Shown here in pieces: positions 26,489 to 36,600 of a stretch of DNA of 62,134 bases; position 1 is the stretch's first letter, and each line of letters starts with the position of its first letter. Under the pieces are notes generated by a model. The model worked only from the letters and a program-made list of their open reading frames with translations. It made no database searches and was not told the DNA's origin. The translations under genes were made by a program, and so were the position numbers. Source of the DNA: Candidatus Hydrogenedentota bacterium (lineage in GTDB: Bacteria > Hydrogenedentota > Hydrogenedentia > Hydrogenedentales > JAJRTN01); NCBI GenBank assembly GCA_024278275.1, contig JAJRTN010000167.1, forward strand, positions 1 through 62,134. Direction: 5' to 3'.

Positions 26489-28882
26489 CTACCGCGCAGC
26501 GGCGATGCGCTTGGCCTTCTTCACCAGGTCGATGAACTCGGCACGATACCCATGGACATCCTCGCCACGGCCTTCTTCCGCCAGTTCCAGCACGGAGTCG
26601 AAGCTGGCCCGGCCCGCGAACTTCGAGTGGCGGAGGATCATGCCGAAGCTGGCCACGCTCGCCGCGAACTTGAAGTCCGGCTCCGCCTGCGCGTAGCCCA
26701 GGCCCGGGTCCACCACGGGGAACACGAGCAGCTTGCTCTTGTCACCGTCGGGCGCCTTGTAGCGCAGCTTGAGCGTCATCAACTCGCCTGTCCGTGCCGT
26801 CTCCGACAGCGCGGGCTTGGGCTGCTGATACTTGAGCGGGTCCACGCCCCGGGGCGTAAAGCTTACGCCCGCCGGAACGATCTCGTAGAGCGCCGTCACC
26901 GTGTGGCCCGCGCCGATTTCACCGGCGTCCTTTGTGTCATCGTTGAAATCTTCCGCGGCCAGCATGCGGTTTTCGTAGCCGATGAGCCGGTAGGCCCGCA
27001 CCTCGGCGGGATTGAACTCGACCTGGATCTTCACGTCCTTCGCGATGGTCACCAGGTTCGCGCCCATCTCCTCGACGAGTACCTTCCTGGCTTCTTTCAG
27101 CGTGTCGATGTAGGCGTAGTTGCCGTTGCCCTTGTTCGAGAGTTCCTCCAGCGTGGCGTCTTTCACGTTCCCCATGCCGAAGCCGAGGATGGTGAGGAAG
27201 ACGCCGCTCTTGGCCTTCTTCTCGACCATCCGTGTTAAATCGCCGCGATTGGTGACGCCCACGTTGAAGTCGCCGTCCGTCGCCAGGATGACCCGGTTCA
27301 CGCCGCCCTCGATGTAGTTCGCGATAGCCACGTTGTAGGCCAGCTCGATCCCTTCGCCGCCATTGGTCGAACCGCCCGATTGCAGCCGGTCCAGCGCGCC
27401 CAGGATGGCCTGGCGGTTGTCGCCGCTGGTCGACGGCAACACCAGCCCGGAGCTGCCCGCGTAGACCACGATGGCCACGCGGTCGCTTTCGCCGAGTCGC
27501 TGGGCGAGGAGTTTCATCGCCTCCTTGAGCAACGGCAGCTTGTTTCGCGGTCCCATGGAACCGGAGACATCGACGAGAAACACCAGGTTCGTCGGCGGCC
27601 GTTCCCCCGCGGGGATTTCCCAGCCCTTCAGGCCGATACGCACCAGGCGATGCTCCGGCGTCCAGGGGCAGCCCGCCACGGTGACGTGGGAGGCAAAGGG
27701 CGCTTTTTCCAGGTCGCGGGGCGGCGCATAATCGTAGGCAAAGTAATTCACCAACTCCTCGATGCGCACCGCGTCCGGCGGCGGCAACGTTCCCTGGTTC
27801 AGGAAGCGCCGCATGTTCGCGTAGGACGCCGTGTCCACGTCGATGGAGAAGGTCGATAGCGGCTCCTGCGTCACCGCCTTGAATTCGTTCTCCACGATGC
27901 TGTCGTAGCTCTCCGTATTGTGTCCCGGCCAATAGACCTGGTACGGGTCGTCGTGGGGCGGTCCGGGCGCCGGAAGCCTGCGCACGGAATCCATGCGTCC
28001 TTCCAATGCCGCGCTTTTTCCTGCGGCAACAGGCATGGGTTGCCCGATGGTAATCTGGTTGCCGGCGTCGTAGCCGAAGGCTTCCGGTTGAACCTCCTGT
28101 CGTGGCGCTTCCTTCAGGTCCAGGTCGGTTGCCACCCCAAGGCGTGCGCGCTCCGTGCCGGACACACGGCCGCGCCGGGAAACACTTGGAGAAACCGGGC
28201 TGCCGGCAGCGGCTTTCCAGGTCAATCCCTCTGTTTCCACCAGTGGCACGGGCGACGATTGTGCCGGACTCTCCGAAGGCACCGCCGGGTGTTTCATCTT
28301 GTCAGCGGTGGGCACTCCTTCGGCACCGGCCTGCTCGTAGGCAATTCTCGCAATATGCTCCGGGACAACGTTGCTGTCGGGGTTGTTCACGTCGGCAATG
28401 AAGAAACGTTGGATGGGCTCCCGCCGAACACCCTCCTCCCGCATGGTTTGCACCAACTCGTCAACCTGCGCCTGTTTTTCAGGTGGAAGCATCTTTTTCT
28501 CTGCCAACCACATCGGCCCCTTGGTCACGAACCCGCGCGTGCGGGAAAGCGCCGGCAGGAGTACCATCGCACCGCCCGCGATGACCACCAAAGTCGCCGC
28601 TACCGCCAGCCAGGGCCGCCAGCGGCGTATGGGCGGTTTCACCACGTTCCCCGGCGCTTCCGCCCGGGCGTGGATTGCTTCCCGCTGTTCCTCGCTCAGG
28701 GCGATGGCCGGCTCCGCAAAGCCCGCCTCGCCCATGAGCTTCGCCGTGGCACGGAGTTCCTCCACCATGCAGCGGGCGGTGTCGTTGGCTTTCAACGCTT
28801 CCTTTACCGCTGCGACCTGGTCGGCTTCCAATTCCCCGAGCACGTAGGCGGTGAGGGTTTCCTCGTTCAGTTTGATAGTCAT
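26489..28882 (-). CDS. Membrane anti-sigma-like protein with YfbK-type VWA domain
   Basis: 797 residues from the ATG at 28882, after GGGAGG and 2 nt beyond the sigma-factor stop. The first 80 residues (KLNEETLTAYVLGELEADQV) look like a zinc-less anti-sigma domain. A membrane helix follows at about 90-110, then a long linker. The YfbK-type module comprises a VWA N-terminal region (TFSIDVDTASYANMRRFL), a VWA domain with the MIDAS DVSGSMG (438-444), TDGDFNVGV, and a C-terminal DUF3520-like region. It should hold the ECF sigma at the membrane and sense a ligand or protein outside the cytoplasm with the VWA part. The hairpin array at 26404 closes the transcript. Confidence 0.88.
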   Translation of the reverse strand: MTIKLNEETLTAYVLGELEADQVAAVKEALKANDTARCMVEELRATAKLMGEAGFAEPAIALSEEQREAIHARAEAPGNVVKPPIRRWRPWLAVAATLVVIAGGAMVLLPALSRTRGFVTKGPMWLAEKKMLPPEKQAQVDELVQTMREEGVRREPIQRFFIADVNNPDSNVVPEHIARIAYEQAGAEGVPTADKMKHPAVPSESPAQSSPVPLVETEGLTWKAAAGSPVSPSVSRRGRVSGTERARLGVATDLDLKEAPRQEVQPEAFGYDAGNQITIGQPMPVAAGKSAALEGRMDSVRRLPAPGPPHDDPYQVYWPGHNTESYDSIVENEFKAVTQEPLSTFSIDVDTASYANMRRFLNQGTLPPPDAVRIEELVNYFAYDYAPPRDLEKAPFASHVTVAGCPWTPEHRLVRIGLKGWEIPAGERPPTNLVFLVDVSGSMGPRNKLPLLKEAMKLLAQRLGESDRVAIVVYAGSSGLVLPSTSGDNRQAILGALDRLQSGGSTNGGEGIELAYNVAIANYIEGGVNRVILATDGDFNVGVTNRGDLTRMVEKKAKSGVFLTILGFGMGNVKDATLEELSNKGNGNYAYIDTLKEARKVLVEEMGANLVTIAKDVKIQVEFNPAEVRAYRLIGYENRMLAAEDFNDDTKDAGEIGAGHTVTALYEIVPAGVSFTPRGVDPLKYQQPKPALSETARTGELMTLKLRYKAPDGDKSKLLVFPVVDPGLGYAQAEPDFKFAASVASFGMILRHSKFAGRASFDSVLELAEEGRGEDVHGYRAEFIDLVKKAKRIAAAR

Positions 28883-28884
28883 GG

Positions 28885-29418
28885 CTATACCTCCCGGGCC
28901 AGGTCGAGCCGGGCGCCGAGTTCGGCGCGCACGTGGCTCATGGCCCGCGTAATCAGGTTGCTGACGGTACCGAGCGAGACGTCCATCACCTGGCTGATCT
29001 CGCGGTACGACAGGTTGTCCTGGAACTTGAGGCGACAGGCCTCGCGCTGGTCTTGCGGCAGGCCCGCCATGGCGGACATGACAAGGCGTTGCGTCTCCTT
29101 TTGCGTCGCCACGTCGCCCGGCCCCGCGGCGGAATCCGCGAGCGCCTCGGCCTGGCCTTCGGCTAAGGGGTTCATACGACCCTCCTTCTTCCGGACATCC
29201 AGGGCGCGGTTGCGGCACACGGTGTAGAGCCACGGAGCGAGGTGACCTTCCACCTTCGCTCGGTCGGCCGCGCAGAGCCGCAGGAACGTGTCCTGCACCA
29301 CGTCGCGGGCCAAATCGGCATTGCCCGTGATACTGGTCGCGTAGCGCAGCAGCCGCGCCTCGAATTCAGCCAGCGCCGCCCGGATCCACGCCGGCCTGGA
29401 TAGCTTGTGTTGCGTCAT
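28885..29418 (-). CDS. ECF RNA polymerase sigma factor
   Basis: A 177-residue sigma-70 family ECF protein. Region 2 covers about 20-85 (YATSITGNADLARDVVQDTF, then APWLYTVCRNRALDVRKKEG), with a linker (NPLAEGQAEALADSAAG). Region 4 lies near 115-165 (MAGLPQDQREACRLKFQDNL, then SYREISQVMDVSLGTVSNLI), with the helix-turn-helix. It directs RNA polymerase to its own promoter set and is presumably kept inactive by the membrane VWA protein encoded 2 nt downstream. Autoregulation is typical for such pairs; a palindrome GTTCGCGAAC lies just upstream of the ATG. Confidence 0.92.
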   Translation of the reverse strand: MTQHKLSRPAWIRAALAEFEARLLRYATSITGNADLARDVVQDTFLRLCAADRAKVEGHLAPWLYTVCRNRALDVRKKEGRMNPLAEGQAEALADSAAGPGDVATQKETQRLVMSAMAGLPQDQREACRLKFQDNLSYREISQVMDVSLGTVSNLITRAMSHVRAELGARLDLAREV

Positions 29419-29431
29419 TCGACTGTTTTCC

Positions 29432-29458
29432 CTTCGAGGTGTTCGCGAACCACCTTCG
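29432..29458 (-). promoter_or_regulatory. Palindrome in the leader of the ECF sigma gene
   Basis: A perfect 10-bp palindrome GTTCGCGAAC (29441-29450) is flanked by nearly complementary GAGGT and CACCTTC. It lies 14-40 nt upstream of the sigma ATG; TTATATA lies slightly further upstream. It could be an operator or an mRNA hairpin. Confidence 0.4.
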
Positions 29459-29523
29459 CCCTATATAACGCCCGAAGGCGGGCGGCGTTCAAGGGGGCAA
29501 GAGAGGGGCGTGGGGGGGCACAA

Positions 29524-29585
29524 CACGAATAGGCACGGACCGCGCCATTGTCCGTGCAGTCCGTGCCTGTCCGTGTTCGTCCGTG
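29524..29585. repeat. Inverted array with 9-10 nt period, GTCCGTG type
   Basis: CACGAAT (29524) and CACGGAC (29534) face four GTCCGTG units at 29550, 29559, 29569 and 29579. The design is that of the arrays at 26404 and 48024, but with a different core word. It lies 38 nt beyond the stop of the DUF1080 gene. Confidence 0.65.
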
Positions 29586-29622
29586 TTATGCCAGCGATTG
29601 ATTCCGCGCCCCCGGGCCGAAT

Positions 29623-30471
29623 TCAATCTTCCAGTTCCCGCACCCAGATGTTGCGGAAACGCACGGGATTCCCGTGGTCCTGAAGCTGGAGAGGGCCCTT
29701 GTCGCCATGGGGCTCGTAATGGCTCACGGCGTGGCCCCCGCGCCACCCCGTGCCGCCGCTCAATTCCACGTGATCATGGACCAACACGCCGTTGTGCAGC
29801 ACGGTGAAGGTGGCGCGCTTCACCACTTTGCCATCCCTGAACTCGGGCCGATGAAAGATGATGTCGTAGGTCTGCCATTCGCCCGGCTTCCGGCAGGCGT
29901 TCACCAGCGGCTTTTGGCGGCCATAAAGGGCGGCCGCCTGGCCATCGGGGTAGGTGCTGTTTTCGTAGGAATCCAGGATTTGGATCTCGTATTGGCCCAT
30001 GAGAAACACGCCGCTGTTGCCCCGGCCCTGTCCCGCGCCTTCCACCTTGGCGGGCGTGGCCCATTCCAGGTGCAACTGACACGAACCGAACTCCTGGCGG
30101 CTTTGGATCATGCCGGAGTGGGGGGTGGGCATAAGCGCGCCGTCCCGGATAATCCATCGGGTTTCCTCGCCCGCTTCGGTGGAGGTCCACGCATCCAGGC
30201 TGATGCCGTCGAAGAGTACCACCGCGTCCGACGGCGGCTGCGTGGAATCGGTTCCGGGTGTCACCACGGGCGGCGGCGGCTGAATGGCGGGATCGGTTTC
30301 ATGCACCATGATCCCGTCAATGGTCATGTAGGTGACCTCCTTTGTTTTGCCGGGGCCGTCCGCTTCCATGACCGTCCACTCCCTGATGACCGGCGTCTTG
30401 AAGGCGGCCGCGGCGGGGAAGGCAATGAGCACGATAAGCACGAGGGACAATGCAACAGGATTCATGGTCAT
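29623..30471 (-). CDS. Secreted DUF1080 (3-keto-disaccharide hydrolase) protein
   Basis: A 282-residue protein with a signal peptide (PVALSLVLIVLIAFPAAAA). The DUF1080 domain covers about 85-280: VLFDGISLDAWTSTEAGEET, then WIIRDGALMP, SCQLHLEWATP, GNSGVFLMGQYEIQILDSY, WQTYDIIFHRP and RFRNIWVRELE. This concanavalin-like fold is now known as a 3-keto-glucoside hydrolase in several bacteria; others bind glycans. It fits with the Gfo/Idh/MocA enzymes in the window, some of which make 3-keto sugars. GGAGGAAG precedes the ATG. It seems to be a single gene. Confidence 0.9.
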   Translation of the reverse strand: MTMNPVALSLVLIVLIAFPAAAAFKTPVIREWTVMEADGPGKTKEVTYMTIDGIMVHETDPAIQPPPPVVTPGTDSTQPPSDAVVLFDGISLDAWTSTEAGEETRWIIRDGALMPTPHSGMIQSRQEFGSCQLHLEWATPAKVEGAGQGRGNSGVFLMGQYEIQILDSYENSTYPDGQAAALYGRQKPLVNACRKPGEWQTYDIIFHRPEFRDGKVVKRATFTVLHNGVLVHDHVELSGGTGWRGGHAVSHYEPHGDKGPLQLQDHGNPVRFRNIWVRELED

Positions 30472-30552
30472 GACATTCTTCCTCCGGTGAAGGTTCCGGT
30501 GCGTACTGCGCCTGATTCTACCCCGTGCCCCCGCCGCAATGCATGCCGGTTA

Positions 30553-31266
30553 TCACGTGTCCAATGGCTGCACGTCGCCCACCTCTTCCTCGATACGTTG
30601 GTGCAGGGCGTTCAGGGCTTCCTGGAGCCGCACCCGCGTCTCGTCGATGTGGGCGCGCGTGTCCGAAACGGGCGGGGGAATGGGCGCTCCGTAGGCGCTG
30701 ATGACGCGGCAAAAGGGTCGGGGTACGGGGAAGCGATCCCAGGAGCGCAGCCGCTTGCAGGCGGTCATGGCGAAGGCGTGGGGGACAATGGGCACGCCCG
30801 TGCGGGCGGACAATATGGCGGCGCCGGGCTTGGAGACGCGGCGCGGTCCGCGTGGTCCGTCGAGGGTGTAGGCGATGCAGGGGACCAGGTCCAGGGCCTT
30901 TTGCATCTGCATGAGTGAATTCGAACCGCCCCGGGAGGAAGAACCCCGAACGGCCTCGCATCCAAAGTAACGGATGACGCGCGCGGCCATCTCGCCGTCG
31001 AAACTGTAGCTTGTACTGGTGTGGTAGTTCTTCCCGCGATAGATCCAGGCCGCCAGCGCCATGCTCTCATGCCAGAAACCCAGGATAACACGCCCCTCCC
31101 GGTCCATCACGCCGTCGAAGTGTTCCCGGTCGCGCACCTCGATGTGACAGGTACGCATGAGGAGTTTGAATACCGTTGACGCCACCGGCGGGAGGACACC
31201 CAGAAGAAACCGCTGTTTGGGCGTAAAGGTGTTGGGGCTGTCGTATCGGAGTCCGGAAAGCTTCAC
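30553..31266 (-). CDS. DUF374 lysophospholipid acyltransferase family protein
   Basis: A 237-residue protein of the DUF374 family. The acyltransferase-like motif GFWHESMALAAW is near residue 63, and SFDGEMAARVIRYFG, VRGSSSRGG and AYTLDGPRGPRR follow in the usual order. Members are thought to acylate lipid A or phospholipids at the inner membrane; a short hydrophobic N-terminus (FLLGVLPPVASTVFKLLM) supports membrane contact. The start is a GTG whose GTGA overlaps the stop of the PanE-like gene, so the two are translationally coupled. Confidence 0.88.
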   Translation of the reverse strand: MKLSGLRYDSPNTFTPKQRFLLGVLPPVASTVFKLLMRTCHIEVRDREHFDGVMDREGRVILGFWHESMALAAWIYRGKNYHTSTSYSFDGEMAARVIRYFGCEAVRGSSSRGGSNSLMQMQKALDLVPCIAYTLDGPRGPRRVSKPGAAILSARTGVPIVPHAFAMTACKRLRSWDRFPVPRPFCRVISAYGAPIPPPVSDTRAHIDETRVRLQEALNALHQRIEEEVGDVQPLDT

Positions 31267-32138
31267 CGGTTTTCAAGGCCCTTGACCAACTGGTGAATAA
31301 CGCGGGTCCTGGGTGTGGGCAGCGAGGCCAATTGGGCGCGATGGAGAATTTCGCCACTGATGGCGTCAATCTCGGTAGGCCGCGAAGCGCGGATATCCTG
31401 AAGCATGGAGGAGATGTTTTCGCTCGTATCCGCGCAGGTTTGCTCCGCCACTTCAACAAGGCTGTGATCGAAGCGGTAGCCTTCGGCGGCGGCGACTTTT
31501 GCCGCCTCCACCACCAGGTCCCGCATGAGCTGTCGTACCTCCACCAGCTCGAGGAGCTTGCCGTTGGGCACGTCCATGAGTGCCGTCAGGGGATTGATGG
31601 CCGCGCATACGGCCGTCTTTTCCCAGATGATCTGGCCGGGAGAATCGGTCAGAGCCACCTCGAAGCCCGCGGCGCGCAGGCATTGACCGGCTACAGTCGG
31701 ATCGCAGGAAGTCCAGCCTCCGAAACGCGTCAGGCCGGCGGCGGTGTGGCGCACGAGGCCCACGTCCAACTGGGTGCAGGCTTCCGACGTGGTGCCCGCC
31801 AGCACCCGGGCGCTGCCCACCAGGGAACACAGGGTTTCCACGTTGCCCAATCCATTCTGGAGCGTGAGTACGGGCACTTCGGGCGGGAAGCGCAGCGCTT
31901 CCGTGGCGTAGGCCTTGGTAAGCACCAGGATGAAGTCCATTCCCGTGGGCACGTGGAGGGAAACGGAAGGGTGCGCGGTCAGGACTTCTCCGGCGCTTTC
32001 CACCGTGATCCCCTGCTGTTCCAGGCGCTCGGCCCGTTCCTTCCGGTGGTCAATCAGGGTGACCTTGGTGCCGCTCCTGGCCATGCGCGCCGCGAAGAGA
32101 CAGCCTAACGCCCCTGGTCCGATTACCGCCACCTTCAT
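31263..32138 (-). CDS. Ketopantoate reductase family protein (PanE-like)
   Basis: A 291-residue protein with an N-terminal Rossmann domain (MKVAVIGPGALGCLFAARMA) and a C-terminal helical ApbA/PanE domain (WEKTAVCAAINPLTALMDVP near 190, and EIDAISGEILHRAQ near 258). The conserved catalytic Lys (EKT) and the Asn-Pro are present. It probably reduces 2-dehydropantoate to pantoate with NADPH in CoA synthesis. Paralogues act on other 2-keto acids, so the gene name is withheld. It is first in a pair with the DUF374 gene. Confidence 0.88.
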   Translation of the reverse strand: MKVAVIGPGALGCLFAARMARSGTKVTLIDHRKERAERLEQQGITVESAGEVLTAHPSVSLHVPTGMDFILVLTKAYATEALRFPPEVPVLTLQNGLGNVETLCSLVGSARVLAGTTSEACTQLDVGLVRHTAAGLTRFGGWTSCDPTVAGQCLRAAGFEVALTDSPGQIIWEKTAVCAAINPLTALMDVPNGKLLELVEVRQLMRDLVVEAAKVAAAEGYRFDHSLVEVAEQTCADTSENISSMLQDIRASRPTEIDAISGEILHRAQLASLPTPRTRVIHQLVKGLENR

Positions 32139-32247
32139 TGTGATGTGTCCTCAGTCCGTTACGCCCGTTCAACCGCGGGCTTTGCCCAACCGTACCGGCC
32201 CATTCCCTACTGCAAACCCGGCTCCATCTTAAAGCGTGTCGGACTTC

Positions 32248-33015
32248 CTACGGCAACTTCCGCACCCACGCTTCCTCAAAAGAAGGCTTTTTTTTCAACA
32301 CCGCGCAGGCGGCCTTTGCCGCCGCTTCATCATTATACCCAACCAGCACGACTTTACACCATGACTTCTCATGGAGAATTCGGGCACGCAAGCCCGCATT
32401 GTCGCGAAGGCGCCGCCGGTAGGCCTCCGCGTCCTCCTGACGCTTGTCACCACTGAACGCGGCAAGCTGAATGACCCAACCGCGCAACGGGACGACTTCG
32501 TCCCGCTTCGGTGTTGGTGTCGGTGCGGGGGACGTGGACTCAACGGCGGGAGCAGCCGGCGGTTTCGTCCTTTTCGGCGGAACGGGCGCCGTTTTCTTCG
32601 GGACCGTTGGCGTTTCTTTTTTCGTTGCCTTTAGGGGCGCCGTTGGCTTTTTCGGGGGAGTCTTGACCGGCGGTGGGGGTTTGAGACGCGTGCGTCGGGG
32701 TTCGTTGGTGCGCTCGTTCGGGCGCGTGTAAGGGCGCACGTCTTTTGCGGGAGCAGCGGGGCGCGGCGAAGGGAGCGCCTGCTGTTCGCGCGACCGCACG
32801 GGAGGGGGCATGGTCGCTTCTTGCGTCCCCGGCGTGGCCGCTGTCTTCTCCTGGTGAAGAGAAGGATCGAGTTTCCCCACAAGAATGCCCACCAGGAAAC
32901 CGCACAGAACGACCAGCAGGCACACCACCATGCCGATGACCAGTTGTCCCGAGGTGAACTCCTCGGTAAGCCGGCCAATGCCCCTGCCCGTCGATTTTTT
33001 ACGTGGCGCTGCCAT
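32248..33015 (-). CDS. SPOR-domain membrane protein
   Basis: About 255 residues from the ATG at 33015 (MAAPRKKSTGRG). A single membrane helix (QLVIGMVVCLLVVLCGFLVG) lies near residues 23-45. A long proline/lysine-rich periplasmic linker follows, then a C-terminal SPOR domain (GWVIQLAAFSGDKRQEDAEA, then ARILHEKSWCKVVLVGY, ending CAVLKKKPSFEEAWV). SPOR domains bind denuded peptidoglycan at the septum, so a cell-division role is likely. Its start overlaps the end of the zinc-ribbon gene by 17 nt. Confidence 0.88.
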   Translation of the reverse strand: MAAPRKKSTGRGIGRLTEEFTSGQLVIGMVVCLLVVLCGFLVGILVGKLDPSLHQEKTAATPGTQEATMPPPVRSREQQALPSPRPAAPAKDVRPYTRPNERTNEPRRTRLKPPPPVKTPPKKPTAPLKATKKETPTVPKKTAPVPPKRTKPPAAPAVESTSPAPTPTPKRDEVVPLRGWVIQLAAFSGDKRQEDAEAYRRRLRDNAGLRARILHEKSWCKVVLVGYNDEAAAKAACAVLKKKPSFEEAWVRKLP

Positions 33016-33586
33016 CGTTGGTTGCGGTTCCTTCTCGTGTGATCGCCGTATCACGGCTGTCGCCGGAATCTTCCTTCGATTCCGGTGGCGCCTCAAGCGC
33101 CCGCAGCCGTTCGAGCAAAAGACCTCGGGCCGTCTCCAGTTCGGCATAGGTAAAGTTCGGATCAATCACCTCGATCAGCCGGTTCCCGATACGATCCGAG
33201 TATAACAGGGTTTTGGCCTGGCCGTCGGCTTCATCCGACTCCTTGACCATGCGGAAAACCTTCTGCCGACGCAAAAGCTGGGCGGCAAGAAAAGCCTTGG
33301 CCAACTCAAGCCGATCCTCCGAGCTGACCGCCTCGTAAAAAAGCTGGCGCAGGGGGGAGAAGACCTCCGGTGGCTCCTGCTCCGCCACTTTCGGATCATA
33401 ATACTCCACGGTCCAGACCGAATACGCCCCGGATTGATCGGCACGCTCACGGCATGCGCCGCAGTAATCCTCCCGAACCAGGGTGCCCTCCTCGATTCGT
33501 ACCAGGGACAAGAGGGATTCTTCGTGCTCGAAGGATTTCTCGCACCGGATGCATCCATGAGCGCTTCGGCCTATCTTGATCTCCAT
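32999..33586 (-). CDS. Conserved protein with N-terminal zinc-ribbon-like cysteines
   Basis: A 195-residue protein. The N-terminus holds C12IRC15 and a second pair, CGAC (42-45), spaced as in a zinc ribbon. The rest is helical (FSPLRQLFYEAVSSEDRLEL, then AKAFLAAQLLRRQKVFRMVK), with an acidic C-terminal tail (PPESKEDSGDS). No enzymatic motif is visible and I do not recognise the family. The spacing suggests co-transcription with the SPOR gene and perhaps with the AsmA-like gene upstream (57 nt gap). Confidence 0.78.
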   Translation of the reverse strand: MEIKIGRSAHGCIRCEKSFEHEESLLSLVRIEEGTLVREDYCGACRERADQSGAYSVWTVEYYDPKVAEQEPPEVFSPLRQLFYEAVSSEDRLELAKAFLAAQLLRRQKVFRMVKESDEADGQAKTLLYSDRIGNRLIEVIDPNFTYAELETARGLLLERLRALEAPPESKEDSGDSRDTAITREGTATNDGSAT

Positions 33587-33642
33587 ACTATCTCGTTATC
33601 CTGAAAGCACTTCGGGGGTTGAAACCTACCACACGGCGCGGC

Positions 33643-36600
33643 CTACTTTCTGCCACCCGCCGGTTTGGCCACGCCCACCGCGCCGCCAATGATTTTAAAC
33701 AGATCGATGAGTATTTGTCTAGGCGTGTCAATAATCTTTACCACTTCCCCTCCCACGGTGAAGGCACCGTTTACCAGGGTTACCCCCACCGGTGGAAGAC
33801 CGGCCACGCGCCCACTGGGACTGAAGGTGGGTCCGGTAATGTGGAATGCCAGCTTTATATCGGTTTGTGTGGCTTTGTGGCCGGATATATTCAGGTTTGC
33901 CGCCAATACCGGGATGCGCGCCGCCGTCTTCGGAGAAATCGAAACATCGATCATATAATCCATATCGCCGTCAAGAATAAAGTAACCGCCGCCGGAAATC
34001 TCAATTCCCTCGGATTCCAACAGGATATCCGACGTGGTGATTTTGTCCCCGTCGAAGGCGACATCCGCACGCAACTGTTCGAAGGCCAGCGAAGGCGGAA
34101 GGGCCGACAAATCGGCGTCGAGTTGGGATGCGAGCAGTTGCACCACGAAATCAGCGCTGAACTGGCCCTTGCGTATATCGAACCGGCCGCCCCCCTCCAG
34201 GGTGCCGGGATCGTCGCGATCCATGGAATAGTGGACCTCGCCCGTCATGGTGCCCGTCAGTAATTCGGGGAACTTCATGTGCCGGAGGAGGTAGATGGCA
34301 GGTATCTCCGTCCAGGAGACATCCAGCGTACCGATATTCTCGGCCCGCTTCACGCCATAGGAACCCTCCAGACGTCCCCCCCCTTCGATATCGGCCGCGA
34401 AATGGCGGATCACGTTCTGCTCTTTGGAAAAGAATCCCGTGCCCTCGAAGTTTGTGCCCCGCCAGGGCGGCAAGCTGATGCGGTCCGCCCGGAGTTCATA
34501 CCGGGTCACCATGGGCCGCCTTGGAAACCGCGCGTCCAGCTCCTTATCCTCGGGTCGGAAGGGGGGCAGCCAGGGCGAGGAGAGGGCGGGCACCCGCGCT
34601 TCCCTGGCTTCCACCCGGAGCGAAACCGTGCCGGGGTCGGGGCCGTTGTCAAATTGGGCGGTAAGCCGCGCGTCGTTACAAACTATCGGCGCAAGGTTGT
34701 TGCCGGGCTCCAGGGAGATCCTGGGAAAAAAGACGGAAGTAGTGATTTCGCCCTTTCCCGGCTTGCCGGTGGGCGAGGGACGCCAGGCGAAGGTCCCCTC
34801 CGTGGCGTTTTCGCCGCTCAACCTGTAAGGAAGCCGCAGGCATTCACCCGTAGTCAACACATTCACCGCATCCGACCGCGCCGTGACTGTCTGAGGTTTC
34901 CAAGTCCCGTCGCGGTAGGCCAGGGCGGCGTCAAATGCCACCGTGCTCGTGGCGGCCGAGAGGATTCCCGCCACGGTGAGCGATTGTTTCGCTTTCAAGT
35001 CAATGTGGAGGTCGCGGACGGACGCTCCCATGCCTTTCGGCTTGAGGAAGAACCAATCATATTCGACCTCCGCCTGCGTGAGGTCAACCGTTGCCTGCAC
35101 CACCACCTGGTCCGGGGCGGCAGTTCCTTTACACGACAGGTGAACCGCTCCCTTCACCCCCCCTTTCCCAAGCTTGTCCATGAAATTAAGGCGTTCCACG
35201 TCGGCCAGCACCCCCGTGAGCCCGAAAGCAGCGGTCTTGGTGCTGAAGTCATAGGTGACATCTCCCGCCATCTCGTTTCCTGCCACCGTTGCCGTCAGGG
35301 GATCGAGGATGGCTTTGCCGGGCCTCAGCACCAGGGTGCCCGTAATATCATCCGCGGCCAGGCCCAGGGCGCCATGCCGCAAGGTGCCGCCCGTGATGTT
35401 CAGCGTACCCACGGGCTGGCGCAGCGTTGAGTCCCAGCTAAGCGCGACCATGCCGACCCGGAGATCGGCGGCCGGATACCGTTGATCAATCGGCTTGAAG
35501 GTCACGCTGCCCTGTTCCATCTTGGCCTTCACGCTCAGGGTGGGTGTGTCGAGCGTGCCCCGCAGGGCCAGGGCGATGGTGTATGGATCGTCAATCTCGA
35601 AATCCACCTCACCATATTGCCCAAGCGCCGCCTGAACGGCCTGGCGCGCCATTTCCTTGAGGGGAAACTGCTCCACGGAAAGACGCAGGTCGAGAACGCC
35701 CGGCGGTTGGGCCACCGACAGGGTTCCACTCACATCACCGCTCATTTGCGCCGATTCCAGGCGCGCCGACGTGAGTTTCACCTCATGCGTGTCCAGTTGA
35801 TAGCTGGCCAGCGTGCTAAGTGTACCGGTCAGCGGCGGCAACAGGGACGAATCAGCCAGGGCCAGGTTCGTGAAGGGCGCATGGACCGAGATCACCAGGG
35901 TATGGTCGGGATAACCGGACAGGCGGATGGCCGGCGCCATGGTGCTTTCTTCCGCCAGGCGCGCACCGGCGGGAAGCAGGGCATTCACATCGGCCGCGAC
36001 AAGCCCCGCCCCCGACACGCGCAAATCAAAATCCTCCAGGGCGCCGTAGCGGAAGGTGGATTGGACGGGCCGTCCCCTTCCCTTGCCAAGCAGCCCATGA
36101 ATGCGCCCCACCGTGTCGGGGGACTGGGGGAGCCGGGAAACATCGAAAGCAAGTTCCCGGAGTTCCAGGGCCGTTTCCTCTTGACTGCCCGCGATGCGCA
36201 GCGTGCAATGACGCCCCGTCACCCGGAAAGAAAGCGTCTTGGGCATCAATCCACCGCCGCGGGGCGCGTTGAACCAGGGCTGTCCCGCCTCGCGACTGAG
36301 GGTAAAGGAAGCCCCCTCCACCAGGACGCGCTTAACGGTCATCTGACCGTAGAACAGGTCGATAAGGTCGATATCAATAAAGGTCTCAGGCGCCTGAACG
36401 CGCAGCCGCGGGCCGAGGGGCGTGGTGAACAGGGCGTCGAAGCCCTCAACACGGAGTCCCCGGAGTCCGTTGACCTCCACCGCCTTCGCACCGAAACGCA
36501 GGCCAAGCCGCTCCTCAGCCTGCTTCGCCACCGTATCCCGGAAAGACTCGAGCTTATACTTGATGAAGAGTAAACCCGCCGCGGCCACCACCGGCAAAAG

